Positions 32,252-41,395 of a DNA stretch of 64,000 bases are shown here, one piece after another. The position numbers were made by a program, and so were the translations under genes. The stretch is from Gaiellasilicea sp963806955. Lineage in GTDB: Bacteria; Actinomycetota; Thermoleophilia; Gaiellales; Gaiellaceae. The DNA is taken from positions 310,001-374,000 of the forward strand of contig CAWDZG010000001.1 of assembly GCA_963806955.1 (NCBI GenBank), given 5' to 3'. Every line of letters begins with the position of its first letter. Within the stretch, counting starts at the first letter, position 1. The notes under the pieces are model-generated. The model made no database searches and was not told the origin of the DNA. It saw only the letters and a program-made list of their open reading frames with translations.

Positions 32252-32713
32252 CAGCTTCTTGCCGCCAGCGCGGGCGATGTCGCCAACTACGCCCTCGCCG
32301 CCTTCCTGATCGCCGTCGGAGCGGGCCTCGCGTATGCGTTCCTGCGTCTCGGCGGAACCTTCGCGCGCCTTTCCGCGTTCATCAAGGAGACGCAACGCGA
32401 ACTGCTCCCGGTGATTCACAAGGTCGGCGAGAGCGTCGACCGGGTCAACGGGCAGCTGGACAAGGTGGATCAGGTGACGGACAGCGCAGTGGACATGGCA
32501 GACAGCGTCGACACGGCTGTGCGGGCGGTCAGCATGGCGATCACGAAGCCGGTGCAGAAGCTCTCCGGCCTCGCCGCCGGGCTCTCGCACGGTGCAGCGA
32601 CGCTGAAGTCCCGCCACGACTGGGGCGAGGCCGTCAAGACCGGCAAGGAAGCTGCCAGCAGGCGCGAGCACGACCTCGAAGAGGAGCTCCGCGCCACCGA
32701 CGGGCCGCACTAG
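32249..32713 (+). CDS. DUF948-like membrane-anchored coiled-coil protein
   Basis: A 154-residue protein with one N-terminal membrane helix (DVANYALAAFLIAVGAGLAYAFL) followed by a helical amphipathic region with heptads (ELLPVIHKVGESVDRVNGQLDKVDQVTDSAVDMADSVDTAVRAV). This is the DUF948 layout, linked in other bacteria with general stress genes and, here, placed before a sigma-B-type module. The C-terminus is charged. Role unknown. Confidence 0.85.
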   Translation: MQLLAASAGDVANYALAAFLIAVGAGLAYAFLRLGGTFARLSAFIKETQRELLPVIHKVGESVDRVNGQLDKVDQVTDSAVDMADSVDTAVRAVSMAITKPVQKLSGLAAGLSHGAATLKSRHDWGEAVKTGKEAASRREHDLEEELRATDGPH

Positions 32714-33100
32714 ATGGACGCGGTCACGATCACGATCCCGCGGGAGAGCCCGTTCGCGGCGGTGACCGGCCTCGTCGTCGGCGGCATGGCCGCGCGGCAC
32801 GACGTCACGCTCGAGGATCTCGACGACATCCAGCTCGCGCTCGGCTCGCTGCTCGACCACGATGAGGACGACGAGGGCGAGGTGACGATCGTGCTCCGGA
32901 TCGCCGGCGAGACGATCGAGGCCGCCGTCGGCCCGCTCGGCGCCGCGACCGTCGCGGAGCTCGAGCGCGAGGCGGGCGAGAGCCTCGGCCTGCGCCGCTT
33001 GCTCGAGACCGTGGTGGACGAGTTCTCGCTCGGCGACCGGGACGGCGGCACGTGGATCGAGCTGCGCAAGGGCTATGCGTTCGCGGGGGCGGACGGATGA
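32714..33100 (+). CDS. RsbW-like anti-sigma protein with worn ATP-binding boxes
   Basis: A 128-residue single-domain protein with the RsbW outline (SPFAAVTGLVVGGMAARHDVTLEDLDDIQLALGSLL...EGEVTIVLRIAGETIEAAVGPLG... EFSLGDRDGGTWIELRKGY). Position directly before a sigma-B-type factor, with a 4-nt overlap, supports an anti-sigma role. The N-box ExxxNA of the Bergerat ATPase reads LGSLLDH and the DxGxG box reads VGPLG, so kinase activity may be lost. ATG starts right after the stop of the DUF948 gene. Confidence 0.78.
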   Translation: MDAVTITIPRESPFAAVTGLVVGGMAARHDVTLEDLDDIQLALGSLLDHDEDDEGEVTIVLRIAGETIEAAVGPLGAATVAELEREAGESLGLRRLLETVVDEFSLGDRDGGTWIELRKGYAFAGADG

Positions 33101-33870
33101 CGCGCGCCTCCGACAAGGCGCTCCTGCGCCGCTACCACGAGGAGGGCGACCTCGCGGCCCGCGAGCAGCTGATCGAGCAGTACCTCTCGCTCGTGCGCTC
33201 GCTCGCCCGCCGCTACGCCTACCGCGGCGAGCAGCTCGACGATCTCGTCCAGATCGGCTGCATCGGCCTGATCAAGGCGATCGACCGCTTCGACATCGAC
33301 CGCGGCGTCGAGCTGACCACGTACGCGACGCCGAACATCATCGGCGAGATCAAGCGCCACTTCCGCGACAAGGGCTGGGCCGTGCGCGTCCCGCGCGGGC
33401 TCCAGGAGCTGAACGTCCAGCTCTCGAAGATCGTCGAGGACCAGACCGTCCAGCTCGGCCGCTCGCCGACGATCCCCGAGCTCGCGAAGGCAGCCGGCGT
33501 GGAGGAGGAGCTCGTGCTGGAGGCGCTCGAGTCCGGCCGCGCCTACACATCGCTCTCGCTCTCGTCCGGTGGCTCGGACGAGGACGGCGAGCTCGATCCG
33601 CTCGAGTCGCTCGGCACCGAGGAGCACCAGTACTCCGTCTCCGAGGACCGAGCCGTCCTGGCGCCGGGCTTCCGCGCCCTCGACGAGCGCGAGCGCAAGA
33701 TCCTCCACCTGCGCTTCTTCGACGGTCTCACGCAGAGCCAGATCGCCCAGCAGGTCGGGATCTCGCAGATGCACGTCTCCCGCCTGATCCGGCGGGCGCT
33801 CGAGAAGATCCGCGACGAGATCGCGACCGACGAGCAGCTCGAGCAGCCCGCAGAGCGCGCGGCCGGCTAG
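33097..33870 (+). CDS. Sigma-B/F-type RNA polymerase sigma factor
   Basis: A 257-residue group 3 sigma factor: region 1.2-2 (YLSLVRSLARRYAYRGEQLDDLVQIGCIGLIKAIDRFDIDRGVELTTYATPNIIGEIKRHFRDKGWAVRVPRGLQELN), region 3 (SPTIPELAKAAGVEEELVLEAL) and region 4 (LDERERKILHLRFFDGLTQSQIAQQVGISQMHVSRLIRRALEKIR). These match SigB/SigF. ATG overlaps the RsbW-like gene, so the pair is co-expressed and translationally coupled. Probably a stress regulon controller. Confidence 0.95.
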   Translation: MTRASDKALLRRYHEEGDLAAREQLIEQYLSLVRSLARRYAYRGEQLDDLVQIGCIGLIKAIDRFDIDRGVELTTYATPNIIGEIKRHFRDKGWAVRVPRGLQELNVQLSKIVEDQTVQLGRSPTIPELAKAAGVEEELVLEALESGRAYTSLSLSSGGSDEDGELDPLESLGTEEHQYSVSEDRAVLAPGFRALDERERKILHLRFFDGLTQSQIAQQVGISQMHVSRLIRRALEKIRDEIATDEQLEQPAERAAG

Positions 33871-33873
33871 CCC

Positions 33874-33888
33874 TACACTTCCTCCGTG
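33874..33888 (+). promoter_or_regulatory. Leaderless -10 for alaS
   Basis: TACACT at 33874-33879, six bases (TCCTCC), GTG at 33886. Confidence 0.5.
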
Positions 33889-36406
33889 CGCACGTCCTCG
33901 GAGCTACGGGAAGGCTTCCTCTCCTTCTTCGAGGAGAAGGAGCACACGCGGCTGCCCTCGTGGCCGCTCGTGCCGCGCGCCGGCGACACCTCGACGCTGC
34001 TGACGACGGCCGGGATGCAGCCGCAGATGCCGTTCTTCCTCGGCCGGGAGGAGCCCCCGGCGCTGCTCACGGCGACGTCGCAGAAGTGCTTCCGCACCCC
34101 CGACATCGACGAGGTCGGACGCGACGGCCACCACCTCACCTTCTTCGAGATGCTCGGCAACTTCTCGTTCGGCCAGTACTTCAAGGAGGGGGCGATCGCG
34201 CTCGCCACGGAGTTCATCCAGGAGCGGCTGCAGCTCGACTGGGACCGGATCTGGGTGACCGTCCACGCCGGCGATCCCGGCTTCGAGCTCGGCCCGGACG
34301 AGGTCGCGATCCGGCATTGGCAGGAGATCGGCATGCCCGCCGAGCGGATCGTGCAGCTGCCGAGCTCGGAGAACTTCTGGTCGGTCGGCGGCCCCGGCCC
34401 CTGTGGCCCCGACTCCGAGATCTACTGGGACTGGGGGCCCGAGCACGGCTGCGGCGACGCCGCCTGCGCGCCGGCGTGCCCGCGCTGCGACCGCTTCCTC
34501 GAGTTCTGGAACCTCGTCTTCATGGAGTACGAGCAGCACCCGGACGGGACGCTGACGCCGCTGCCGAAGCAGAACATCGACACCGGCATGGGCCTCGAGC
34601 GGCTGTCCGCGATCGTGCAGGACGTGCCGAACCGCTCCGTCTACGAGACGGACGGCTACCAGGCGATCATGGCGTGGGTCGCGGAGCAGAGCGGCGTCGC
34701 GTTCGGCGACTCCGAGGCGGCGACGAAGGCGCACCGCGTGCTCGCCGACCACGGCCGCGGGATGACCTTCCTCGTCGGCGACGGGGTGACGCCGTCGAAT
34801 GAGGGCCGGGGCTACGTGCTCCGCCGGATCATCCGCCGCGCGGTCCAGCAGGCGCGCACGATCGGCCTCGACGAGCTCTGGCCGCTCAGCGACGTCGTCG
34901 TCGAGCAGATGGGGGCCTGGTATCCAGAGCTGACCGAGCACCGGCAGCGGATCGGCGAGGTGCTCCGCGCCGAGGAGGAGCGGTTCACGGAGACGCTGGC
35001 GCGCGGGTTGAAGCTCTTCGAGGAGGTGGCGGCCGGCGGCGCGATCTCCGGCAAGGACGCCTTCGACCTGACCGCGACGTACGGCTTCCCGTTCGAGCTG
35101 ACCCAGGAGCTCGCGGGCGAGCGCGGCCTGCCCGTCGACGAGGACGGCTTCCGCGAGCGGATGGCCGAGCACCGCGACATCTCCCGTGCGGGCGGCGCGA
35201 AGGTGACCGCGGCGCTCGCCGGCCCGCCCTCCGAGTTCGTCGGCAACGAGCAGACCGAGGTGCTGACGGCGATCATCGCCCTGAACGAGCTCGGCGACGG
35301 CCGCTTCGAGGCGAAGCTCGAGCGCTCGCCGTTCTACCCCGCGGGCGGCGGCCAGGTCACCGACGCGGGCTGGATCGAGCACGAGGAGTCGGGCGCCCGC
35401 GCGGAGCTGCGCGACGCGGCACGAGTCGGCGACGACCAGGCACTCGTCTTCGAGGGCCAGGGCTTCGCTGCGGGTGACCGCGTGAAGGCCGTCGTGCCGT
35501 GGGCGGTCCGCTTCCCGACGATGGCGAACCACACCGCCACGCACCTGCTGCACGAGTCGCTGCGTCGCGTCCTCGGCGAGCACGTCTCGCAGGCGGGCTC
35601 GGCAGTGCGCCCCGACAAGCTTCGCTTCGACTTCACGCACGAGCGCGCCCTCACCGACGAGGAGCGCGGCGAGGTGGAGCGGCTCGTCAACGAGCAGATC
35701 TTCCAGAACCATCCTGTCCGTGTCTTCGAGACACCGATCGACGAGGCGCGCAAGCTCGGTGCCCAGATGCTCTTCGGCGAGAAGTACGGCGAGATCGTCC
35801 GCGTCGTCGAGATCGACGGCTTCTCGCGCGAGCTCTGCGGCGGCACGCACGTGCGCTCGACCGCGGAGATCGGGCCGTTCGTGATCCTCTCCGAGGGCTC
35901 CGTCGGCTCGGGCGCGAGACGGATCGAGGCCGTCACCTCGGGCGACGCCTACGCGCTCCTGCGTGAGCGTGCACGAGAGGGCGAGCAGCTACGCGGTGAG
36001 CTGGCGCAGGCGCGCAAGGACGTGAAGAAGAGGTGGTGAGGGCGCGGCCGAGGCGGCCTTCACCGTCACGCGCGAGACCATGGCGGGCGGCGTCAACGTC
36101 CTCGTCGTCGACGTCACGAGCGGCGACCTGCTCGACGTTTCCGACCGGCTCAAGCAGCAGCACGCGCCGGCCGCGGTGATCGTCGGGCTCGCCGACAACG
36201 GCGCCGCGCAGCTCCTGATCAACCTCGACAAGTCGCTCGAAGGCCGGGGCGTGAACGCCGGCCACGTGATCCGCGACGCGGCCGCCCTGATCGGCGGCAA
36301 GGGCGGCGGCCGGCCGACGATGGCCCGCGCGGGCGGCAAGGATCCGGCCGGTCTGCCCGACGCGCTCGCGCTCGCCGAGAAGACGATCCTCGAGGCGCTG
36401 GCCTGA
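33886..36406 (+). CDS. alaS: Alanyl-tRNA synthetase, frameshift before C-Ala domain
   Basis: About 839 residues after correcting one extra base near 36032. Class II core at the N-terminus (TTAGMQPQMPFFLG, TSQKCFRTPDIDEVG, the motif 3 area GMGLERLSAIVQ). Editing domain motifs NHTATHLLHESLRR (HxxxH) and ELCGGTHVRSTAEIG (CxxxH). After ELAQARKDVKKR the frame closes at 36039, but the next frame continues AAFTVTRETMAGGVNVLVVDV... to GGKGGGRPTMARAGGKDPAGLPDAL, the C-Ala domain. An essential gene should be whole, so an extra base in the sequence is likely. Confidence 0.95.
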
Positions 36407-36408
36407 AG

Positions 36409-36798
36409 GTGATGGCCCTCGACTACGGCGCGGCGCGCACCGGCGTCGCGGTCTCCGACGCGACGGGAACGCTCGCGCGGCCGCTGGGCGTCGTCGAGCG
36501 GGCCGCGACCGCCGCGGGGCTGCGGTCGCTCGCGGCGCTCGTCGCGGCCGAGGAGCCCGAGCGGATCGTCGTCGGCCTGCCGCTGACGCTGCGCGGCGAC
36601 GCGGGCGCGCAGGCCGAGGAGACCGCTCGCTTCGTCGAGGCGCTGCGCGCCGCCGTCGCGGTGCCCGTCGAGTCGTTCGACGAGCGCTTCACCACCGCGA
36701 TCGCTGCCGCGGGGCCGTCGTCCAGAGCGCCCGAGGACGCGCGCGCAGCTGCACACCTGCTCGAGAGCTGGCTGGCATGGACGAGCCGGGAGGCGTGA
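36409..36798 (+). CDS. ruvX: Holliday junction resolvase-like protein (pre-16S rRNA nuclease family)
   Basis: A 129-residue RNase H-fold protein (YqgF family). Catalytic acids: Asp in ALDYGAARTGVAVSD (residue 5), Glu/Asp in VESFDERFTTAIA and the late DARAAAHLLESWL. YqgF in E. coli processes the 16S rRNA 5' end. Starts GTG 36409, two bases after alaS, and its stop overlaps mltG by 4 nt; alaS-ruvX-mltG-aroE is a widespread order. Confidence 0.93.
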   Translation: MMALDYGAARTGVAVSDATGTLARPLGVVERAATAAGLRSLAALVAAEEPERIVVGLPLTLRGDAGAQAEETARFVEALRAAVAVPVESFDERFTTAIAAAGPSSRAPEDARAAAHLLESWLAWTSREA

Positions 36799-37709
36799 TG
36801 CCACCGCGTTCCGGCCGGCCTGGGCGGCCGCACCTGAGCCGGGGCCGGCTCGCGCGACGCCGTGCGCTCGCTGCCCTGCTCCTGCTCGCCTTCCTCGGGC
36901 TCGCACTGTGGCTCGGCATGAGTGCCCGCGGCGGTGGCGGCGAGGACACGCCGCCTCCGTCGACCGTCGCAGCAGCGCCGAAGCCCGTGATCCTCCGCGT
37001 CGTCTTCCCCGAGGGCTTCACCCGCAAGGAGATGGTGCAGCGCGTGGTCGACGTGCGGAAGATCGCCAAGGCGAAGCGGAAGCTGACGCCCAAGCTCTCC
37101 GGCGACGCCTACGCGGCGGCCACGAAGGCAGCCCCGGTCCCGGTCGGCTTCCGCAAGGACGCGAAGGGGATCGAGGGCTTCCTCTTCCCGGCGACCTACG
37201 AGTTCACGCCGAAGACGACCGGGAGGCAGCTCGTGGCCGACCAGCTCGAGTTCTTCACGGCGAACTGGAAGAAAGTCGACCTGGCCGACGCGACGAAGAA
37301 GAACCTGACGCCGTACGACGTGCTGATCATCGCGTCGATGATCGAGAAGGAGACGATCGCGCCCGACGAGCGACCGCTCGTCTCGGCGGTGATCTACAAC
37401 CGGCTCAAGGCAGGCATGCCGCTCGGGATCGACGCGACCATCCGCTACGGGCTCGATGTTCCGGGCACGGAGTCGCTCCGCGTCTCGCAGCTCGAGAGCG
37501 ACAACCCCTACAACACGCGCAACCGCACCGGCCTGCCGCCGACGCCGATCGCGAACCCGGGCCTCGCCTCGATGCAGGCTGCCGCGCACCCGGCCGACGT
37601 CAAGTACCTCTTCTTCGTCCGCAAGCCGGACAAGGTGCACCACTTCTTCACGGCCAGCGAGTCGGAGTTCTTCGCCAAGGCATGCGAGTACGGCTTCGGC
37701 TGCGGGTGA
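36795..37709 (+). CDS. mltG: Endolytic murein transglycosylase
   Basis: A 304-residue YceG-like protein. N-terminal basic region and one membrane helix (ALAALLLLAFLGLALWLGMSA), then a periplasm-side region with a LysM-like part, and the catalytic part with the Glu in IIASMIEKETIAPDERPLVSAVIYNRL (about 180-206) and GLPPTPIANPGLASMQAAAHP. It cuts nascent glycan strands to terminate their growth. GTG 36795 is chosen because it overlaps the ruvX stop by 4 nt; ATG 36798 and 36777 are alternatives. Confidence 0.95.
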   Translation: MMPPRSGRPGRPHLSRGRLARRRALAALLLLAFLGLALWLGMSARGGGGEDTPPPSTVAAAPKPVILRVVFPEGFTRKEMVQRVVDVRKIAKAKRKLTPKLSGDAYAAATKAAPVPVGFRKDAKGIEGFLFPATYEFTPKTTGRQLVADQLEFFTANWKKVDLADATKKNLTPYDVLIIASMIEKETIAPDERPLVSAVIYNRLKAGMPLGIDATIRYGLDVPGTESLRVSQLESDNPYNTRNRTGLPPTPIANPGLASMQAAAHPADVKYLFFVRKPDKVHHFFTASESEFFAKACEYGFGCG

Positions 37710-37792
37710 GCTTGTGTCTATCAGTCACAAGCACTCCTCTTTTCGCGTAACCATGCGGGCGCCCGGAGAGCTTGTGTCTATCAGTCACAAGC
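37710..37792. repeat. 83-bp intergenic element: two 23-nt palindromes 60 nt apart
   Basis: Two identical 23-mers (37710-37732 and 37770-37792) with arms GCTTGTG ... CACAAGC around a TCTATCAGT centre. The 37-nt spacer holds TTTTCGCGTAAC and GCCCGG. The element starts one base after the mltG stop and ends four bases before the aroE start. The same layout recurs at 43015. Confidence 0.85.
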
Positions 37793-37796
37793 GGTC

Positions 37797-38480
37797 GTGA
37801 TCGCGGGGACGACGCGGCTCGTGGCGCTGCTCGGGCATCCGGTCGCGCACTCGCTCTCGCCGAGGATGCAGAACGCGGCCTTCGCGACGCTGGCGCTCGA
37901 CCTCGCCTACGCCGCCTTCGACGTCGAGCCCGACCGCTTCGAGGAGGCCGTGCGCGCCCTCGCCGAGCTCGGCTTTGCCGGCGCGAACGTAACGGCGCCG
38001 CACAAGCAGGCGGCCGCCCGAGTGGCCGGCGGCGAGCTGCCCTCCGTGAACACGCTCGTCTTCCGTGACGGGGCGATCGAGGGCCACTCGACCGACGCCG
38101 CGGTCCTCGCCGGGCTCGACACCGGCTCGGCCGCGATCCTGGGTGACGGCGGGGCGGCGGCGGCGTTCCGGCAGGCGCTCCCGGACGCCCGGGTGTTCGC
38201 GCGCCGCGGCGACTGGCCGCCTGACGTCGACGGCGTCGCGCTCGTCGTCAACGCCACATCGGCGAGGGACGAGGTGCTCGTCCGCGTCGGGCCCGGGCAG
38301 ACACTCGTCGATCTGCCCTATCCCGGCTCGGCCACCGCCGCGACAGCCCGGGAGGCCGGCGCCACAGTCCTCGACGGGCTCGACGTGCTCGTCGCGCAGG
38401 GCGCCGCTTCGTTCGAGCTCTGGACCGGGCTGCCCGCACCGGTGGACGTGATGCGCGCGGCAGTACGCTCTGCCGAGTGA
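37797..38480 (+). CDS. aroE: Shikimate dehydrogenase
   Basis: A 227-residue, compact form (usual about 270). Substrate motif HPVAHSLSPRMQNAAF, catalytic Lys in NVTAPHKQ, Asp in GHSTDAAVLAGL, NADP loop GDGGAAAAF and the late Gln in LDVLVAQGAASFELW. The nucleotide-binding half is shortened. It converts 3-dehydroshikimate to shikimate. Starts GTG four bases after the palindrome element; its stop overlaps aroC by 4 nt. Confidence 0.93.
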   Translation: MIAGTTRLVALLGHPVAHSLSPRMQNAAFATLALDLAYAAFDVEPDRFEEAVRALAELGFAGANVTAPHKQAAARVAGGELPSVNTLVFRDGAIEGHSTDAAVLAGLDTGSAAILGDGGAAAAFRQALPDARVFARRGDWPPDVDGVALVVNATSARDEVLVRVGPGQTLVDLPYPGSATAATAREAGATVLDGLDVLVAQGAASFELWTGLPAPVDVMRAAVRSAE

Positions 38481-39556
38481 CGCTGCATCTCACCACGGCG
38501 GGGGAGTCCCACGGCCCGGCGCTCGTCGCGATCCTGACCGGCTTTCCGGCCGGGCTCACACTCGACCGGGCGGCGATCGACGCCGACCTGCACCGGCGCC
38601 AGCAGGGCTACGGCCGCAGTCCGCGCCAGCAGCTCGAGCAGGACACGGTCGAGGTGCTCGCAGGCCTCCGTCACGGCCGCACACTGGGCACGCCCTTGGC
38701 CCTCGTCGTCCGTAACCGGGACCACAAGAACTGGGAGTGGGGGATGAACCCCTGGCCCCCCGAAGGCGAGCCGTCCGGGAAGGGAACCAAGCCCGTGACG
38801 CTGCCCCGACCCGGCCACGCCGACCTCGCCGGCGTGCTCAAGTACGGGCACGAGGACGTCCGCGACGCGCTCGAGCGAGCCAGCGCGCGCCACACGGCGG
38901 TCTACGTCGCCGCGGGCGCGGTCGCGAAGGCGCTCCTACGCGAGCTCGGAATCGAGGTGGCGGGAACCGTGCTCGAGATCGGCGGCGAGCGCGAAGGCTG
39001 GGAGGCTGCGATCGACGCAGCCCGGGCCGACCGCGACACGCTCGGCGGCATCGTGGAGGTACGCGCGACCGGTGTCTTCCCTGGGCTCGGCTCGTACGCG
39101 ACGCGCGAGGAGCGGCTCGACGCGCGACTCGCGGCGGCGCTGATGGGGATCCAGGCCGTGAAGGGCGTCGAGGTCGGCGACGGCTTCGCGCTCGCCCGTG
39201 AGCGAGGTTCGGCGGCGCACGACGAGATCGAGCCGGGCCTGACGCGGCGCTCGAACCGTGCCGGGGGGATCGAGGCCGGGATCTCGAACGGCGAGGAGCT
39301 CGTCGTGCGCGCCGCGATGAAGCCGCTGCCGACGCTGATGCGTCCGCTCGACTCGGTCGACCTCGCCACCGGCGAGCCCGCGCAGGCGCTCGTCGAGCGC
39401 AGCGACGTCGCCGCGGTCGAGGCGCTCGCCGTGGTCGCGGAGGCCGCCGTCGCCTGGGAGCTCGCGCGCGCGGCCCGGGAGAAGCTCGGCGGCGACGCGC
39501 TGGTGGACATGCTCGCCGCGCACACCGCCTACCGGGAGCGGCTACGCACGCGCTAG
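38477..39556 (+). CDS. aroC: Chorismate synthase
   Basis: A 359-residue FMN-dependent enzyme making chorismate from EPSP. Marks: GESHGPALVAILTGFPAGL (1), RRQQGYGRSPRQQLEQD, the GKGTKPVTLPRPGHADL loop, ERASARHTAVYVAAGAVAK, and RRSNRAGGIEAGISNGEELVVRAAMKPLPT. The TAG stop begins the TAGACC in front of the next coding region. Confidence 0.97.
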   Translation: MTLHLTTAGESHGPALVAILTGFPAGLTLDRAAIDADLHRRQQGYGRSPRQQLEQDTVEVLAGLRHGRTLGTPLALVVRNRDHKNWEWGMNPWPPEGEPSGKGTKPVTLPRPGHADLAGVLKYGHEDVRDALERASARHTAVYVAAGAVAKALLRELGIEVAGTVLEIGGEREGWEAAIDAARADRDTLGGIVEVRATGVFPGLGSYATREERLDARLAAALMGIQAVKGVEVGDGFALARERGSAAHDEIEPGLTRRSNRAGGIEAGISNGEELVVRAAMKPLPTLMRPLDSVDLATGEPAQALVERSDVAAVEALAVVAEAAVAWELARAAREKLGGDALVDMLAAHTAYRERLRTR

Positions 39557-39564
39557 ACCGTCAC

Positions 39565-40959
39565 ATCGCCCTCGCAGGGTTCATGGGGGCGGGCAAGTCG
39601 ACCCTCGGCGCCGCGCTCGCGGAGCGGCTCGGGCGCATCTTCATCGACACGGACGAGGTCGTCGTCCGCGAGGCGAAGCGTCCGATCCCCGACCTCTTCG
39701 CGGACGGCGTCTTCCGCGCCCACGAGGAGGACTGCATCGTCCGGGCGCTCGCGCGGGCCGCACCGTCCGTGGTCGCGCTCGGCGGCGGTGCCGTCCAGTC
39801 GGAGGTCGTGCGCGAGGCGCTCGAGCGCAGCGCACTCACGATCGTCCTCGACGTGGACGTCGACACCGCCTGGGAGCGCTCGCAGGGGAGCGACCGGCCG
39901 CTCGCCCAGGACGAGACCGCCTTTCGGCGGCTCTTCGACGAGCGCGCGCCGCTCTACGACCTGGTTGCAGACCGGCGGGTGGGGAGCCTCGACGACGCGG
40001 TGCTCGCGGCGGGTGGCATCCACGTCGAGACGGGCGCGCTGCAGCGGCTCGGCGAGCTCGTGCCGGGTGAGGGCGTGATCGAGATCGTCAGCGACGCGCG
40101 CGTGGCGGGGATCTACGGCATGGAGACGCAGCTCGCCCTCGGCGCGCGCGTCCGTGGAGCCCACGAGCTCTCGCCGGGGGAGCACGCCAAGTCGGTGGAG
40201 TCGCTCGAAGCGCTCTGGCATGCGATCCGGCTCGAGCGGACCGGGACGCTCGTCGCGCTCGGTGGCGGCTGCACGACGGACGCGGCCGGCTTCGCCGCGG
40301 CCACGTACCTGCGCGGCATCTCCTGGGTCGCGGTACCGACGACGCTCGTCGGCCAGGTCGATGCCGCGATCGGCGGGAAGACCGCGATCGACCTGCCCGG
40401 CGGGAAGAACCTCGTCGGTGCGTTCCACTGGCCTGTGCGGACGGTGATCGACCCGGCCACGCTCGGAACGCTGCCCGAGGAGGAGCTCGCGAACGGCCGC
40501 GCCGAAGTCGTGAAGACGGGGCTCCTCGCAGGCGAGGCACTGTGGAAGTTGCCGCTCCCGGAGCAGATCCGCCGCTGCGCGACCTTCAAGACGGCGCTCT
40601 GCCTGCGCGACCCGCACGACCAGGGTGAGCGGGCGCAGCTCAACCTCGGCCACACGTTCGCGCACGCGCTCGAGGCGGCGGCCCGCTTCGAGCTGCCGCA
40701 TGGCCGCGCCGTCGCGCTCGGCCTGCTGGCGGCGCTGCGCCTCTCGGGAATCGACACGGCGGAGGTCCAGGAGGCACTGCGTCCGGAGCCCGTTCGCGTC
40801 GACCGCGACGACGCGTGGGCGGCGCTCTCACGCGACAAGAAGGTCGTCAGCGGGGTGCCGCGGCTCGTCCTCCTCGATGCGCCCGGGCAGCCCCGGATCG
40901 GCGTCGAGCTGCCGGAGTCCGACGTGCGGGCCGCCCTCGACTCCCTCATCGCCGGATAG
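39565..40959 (+). CDS. aroKB: Fused shikimate kinase-3-dehydroquinate synthase; start uncertain
   Basis: A bifunctional AroK-AroB protein (about 460 residues). AroK (1-165): P-loop GFMGAGKST, DTDEVVVREA, GGGAVQSE, DRPLAQDETAFRRLFDERAPLY. AroB (about 170-460): ALGGGCTTDAAGFAAATYLRGI, VPTTLVGQVDAAIGGKTAIDLPGGKNLVGAF, AEVVKTGL, NLGHTFAHALE; somewhat short for AroB. The first common start, ATG 39583, falls inside the P-loop motif and would remove strand 1. In-frame codons above (CGT CAC ATC GCC CTC GCA) encode the expected RHIALAGF, so ATC 39565 is marked as the possible start. Confidence 0.9.
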   Translation: MALAGFMGAGKSTLGAALAERLGRIFIDTDEVVVREAKRPIPDLFADGVFRAHEEDCIVRALARAAPSVVALGGGAVQSEVVREALERSALTIVLDVDVDTAWERSQGSDRPLAQDETAFRRLFDERAPLYDLVADRRVGSLDDAVLAAGGIHVETGALQRLGELVPGEGVIEIVSDARVAGIYGMETQLALGARVRGAHELSPGEHAKSVESLEALWHAIRLERTGTLVALGGGCTTDAAGFAAATYLRGISWVAVPTTLVGQVDAAIGGKTAIDLPGGKNLVGAFHWPVRTVIDPATLGTLPEEELANGRAEVVKTGLLAGEALWKLPLPEQIRRCATFKTALCLRDPHDQGERAQLNLGHTFAHALEAAARFELPHGRAVALGLLAALRLSGIDTAEVQEALRPEPVRVDRDDAWAALSRDKKVVSGVPRLVLLDAPGQPRIGVELPESDVRAALDSLIAG

Positions 40960-40972
40960 CATCGCGCGAATG
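40957..40972 (+). promoter_or_regulatory. -10 overlapping the aroKB stop codon
   Basis: TAGCAT at 40957-40962; the TAG is the aroKB stop. Seven bases later, ATG at 40970. Confidence 0.45.
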
Positions 40973-41395
40973 CGCATTGCCGTCCTCAACGGGGTCAACC
41001 TCGACGCGCTCGACCGGCGCGACCCAGACCACTACGGGGGGCTCGGCCTCGCCGAGCTCGAGAGCCGCATCTACAAGTGGTCGAAGGAGCTCGAGTGCCA
41101 GACCCGCTGCCGGCAGACGAACCACGAGGGCCAGTTCGTGGACTGGTGCCACGACGCGCTCGACTGGGCGGACGGCGTGATCATCAACCCCGGCGCCTGG
41201 TCGCACTACAGCTACGCGATCCGCGACGCGATCGAGCTGTTCAAGGTGCCGGTGGTCGAGGTGCACCTGTCCGACATCGAGCAGCGCGAGGAGTGGCGGC
41301 GGACCTCGGTGGTCGGCGATCTGGCGTCGAAGCGGATCCTGGGCAAGGGGCCCGACGGCTACCGGGAGGCGATCGAGTGGCTGGCGCAGCAGTGA
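40970..41395 (+). CDS. aroQ: Type II 3-dehydroquinate dehydratase
   Basis: A 141-residue flavodoxin-like enzyme. NGVNLDALDRRDPDHYGGLGL (Arg and Tyr of the lid), QTNHEGQFVDWCHDAL, NPGAWSHYSYAIRDAI (catalytic His region) and EVHLSDIEQREEWRRTSVV. The GPNLNLLG start of most AroQ reads NGVNLDAL, so it is a diverged member. With aroE, aroC and aroKB, four steps of the shikimate path are covered; aroA and aroF/G are not in the window. Confidence 0.92.
   Translation: MRIAVLNGVNLDALDRRDPDHYGGLGLAELESRIYKWSKELECQTRCRQTNHEGQFVDWCHDALDWADGVIINPGAWSHYSYAIRDAIELFKVPVVEVHLSDIEQREEWRRTSVVGDLASKRILGKGPDGYREAIEWLAQQ

Noticed and set aside
37710..37792. Ordinary intrinsic terminator after mltG
   Set aside because: The palindromes have no following T-tract, and two identical copies at fixed spacing are not needed for termination.
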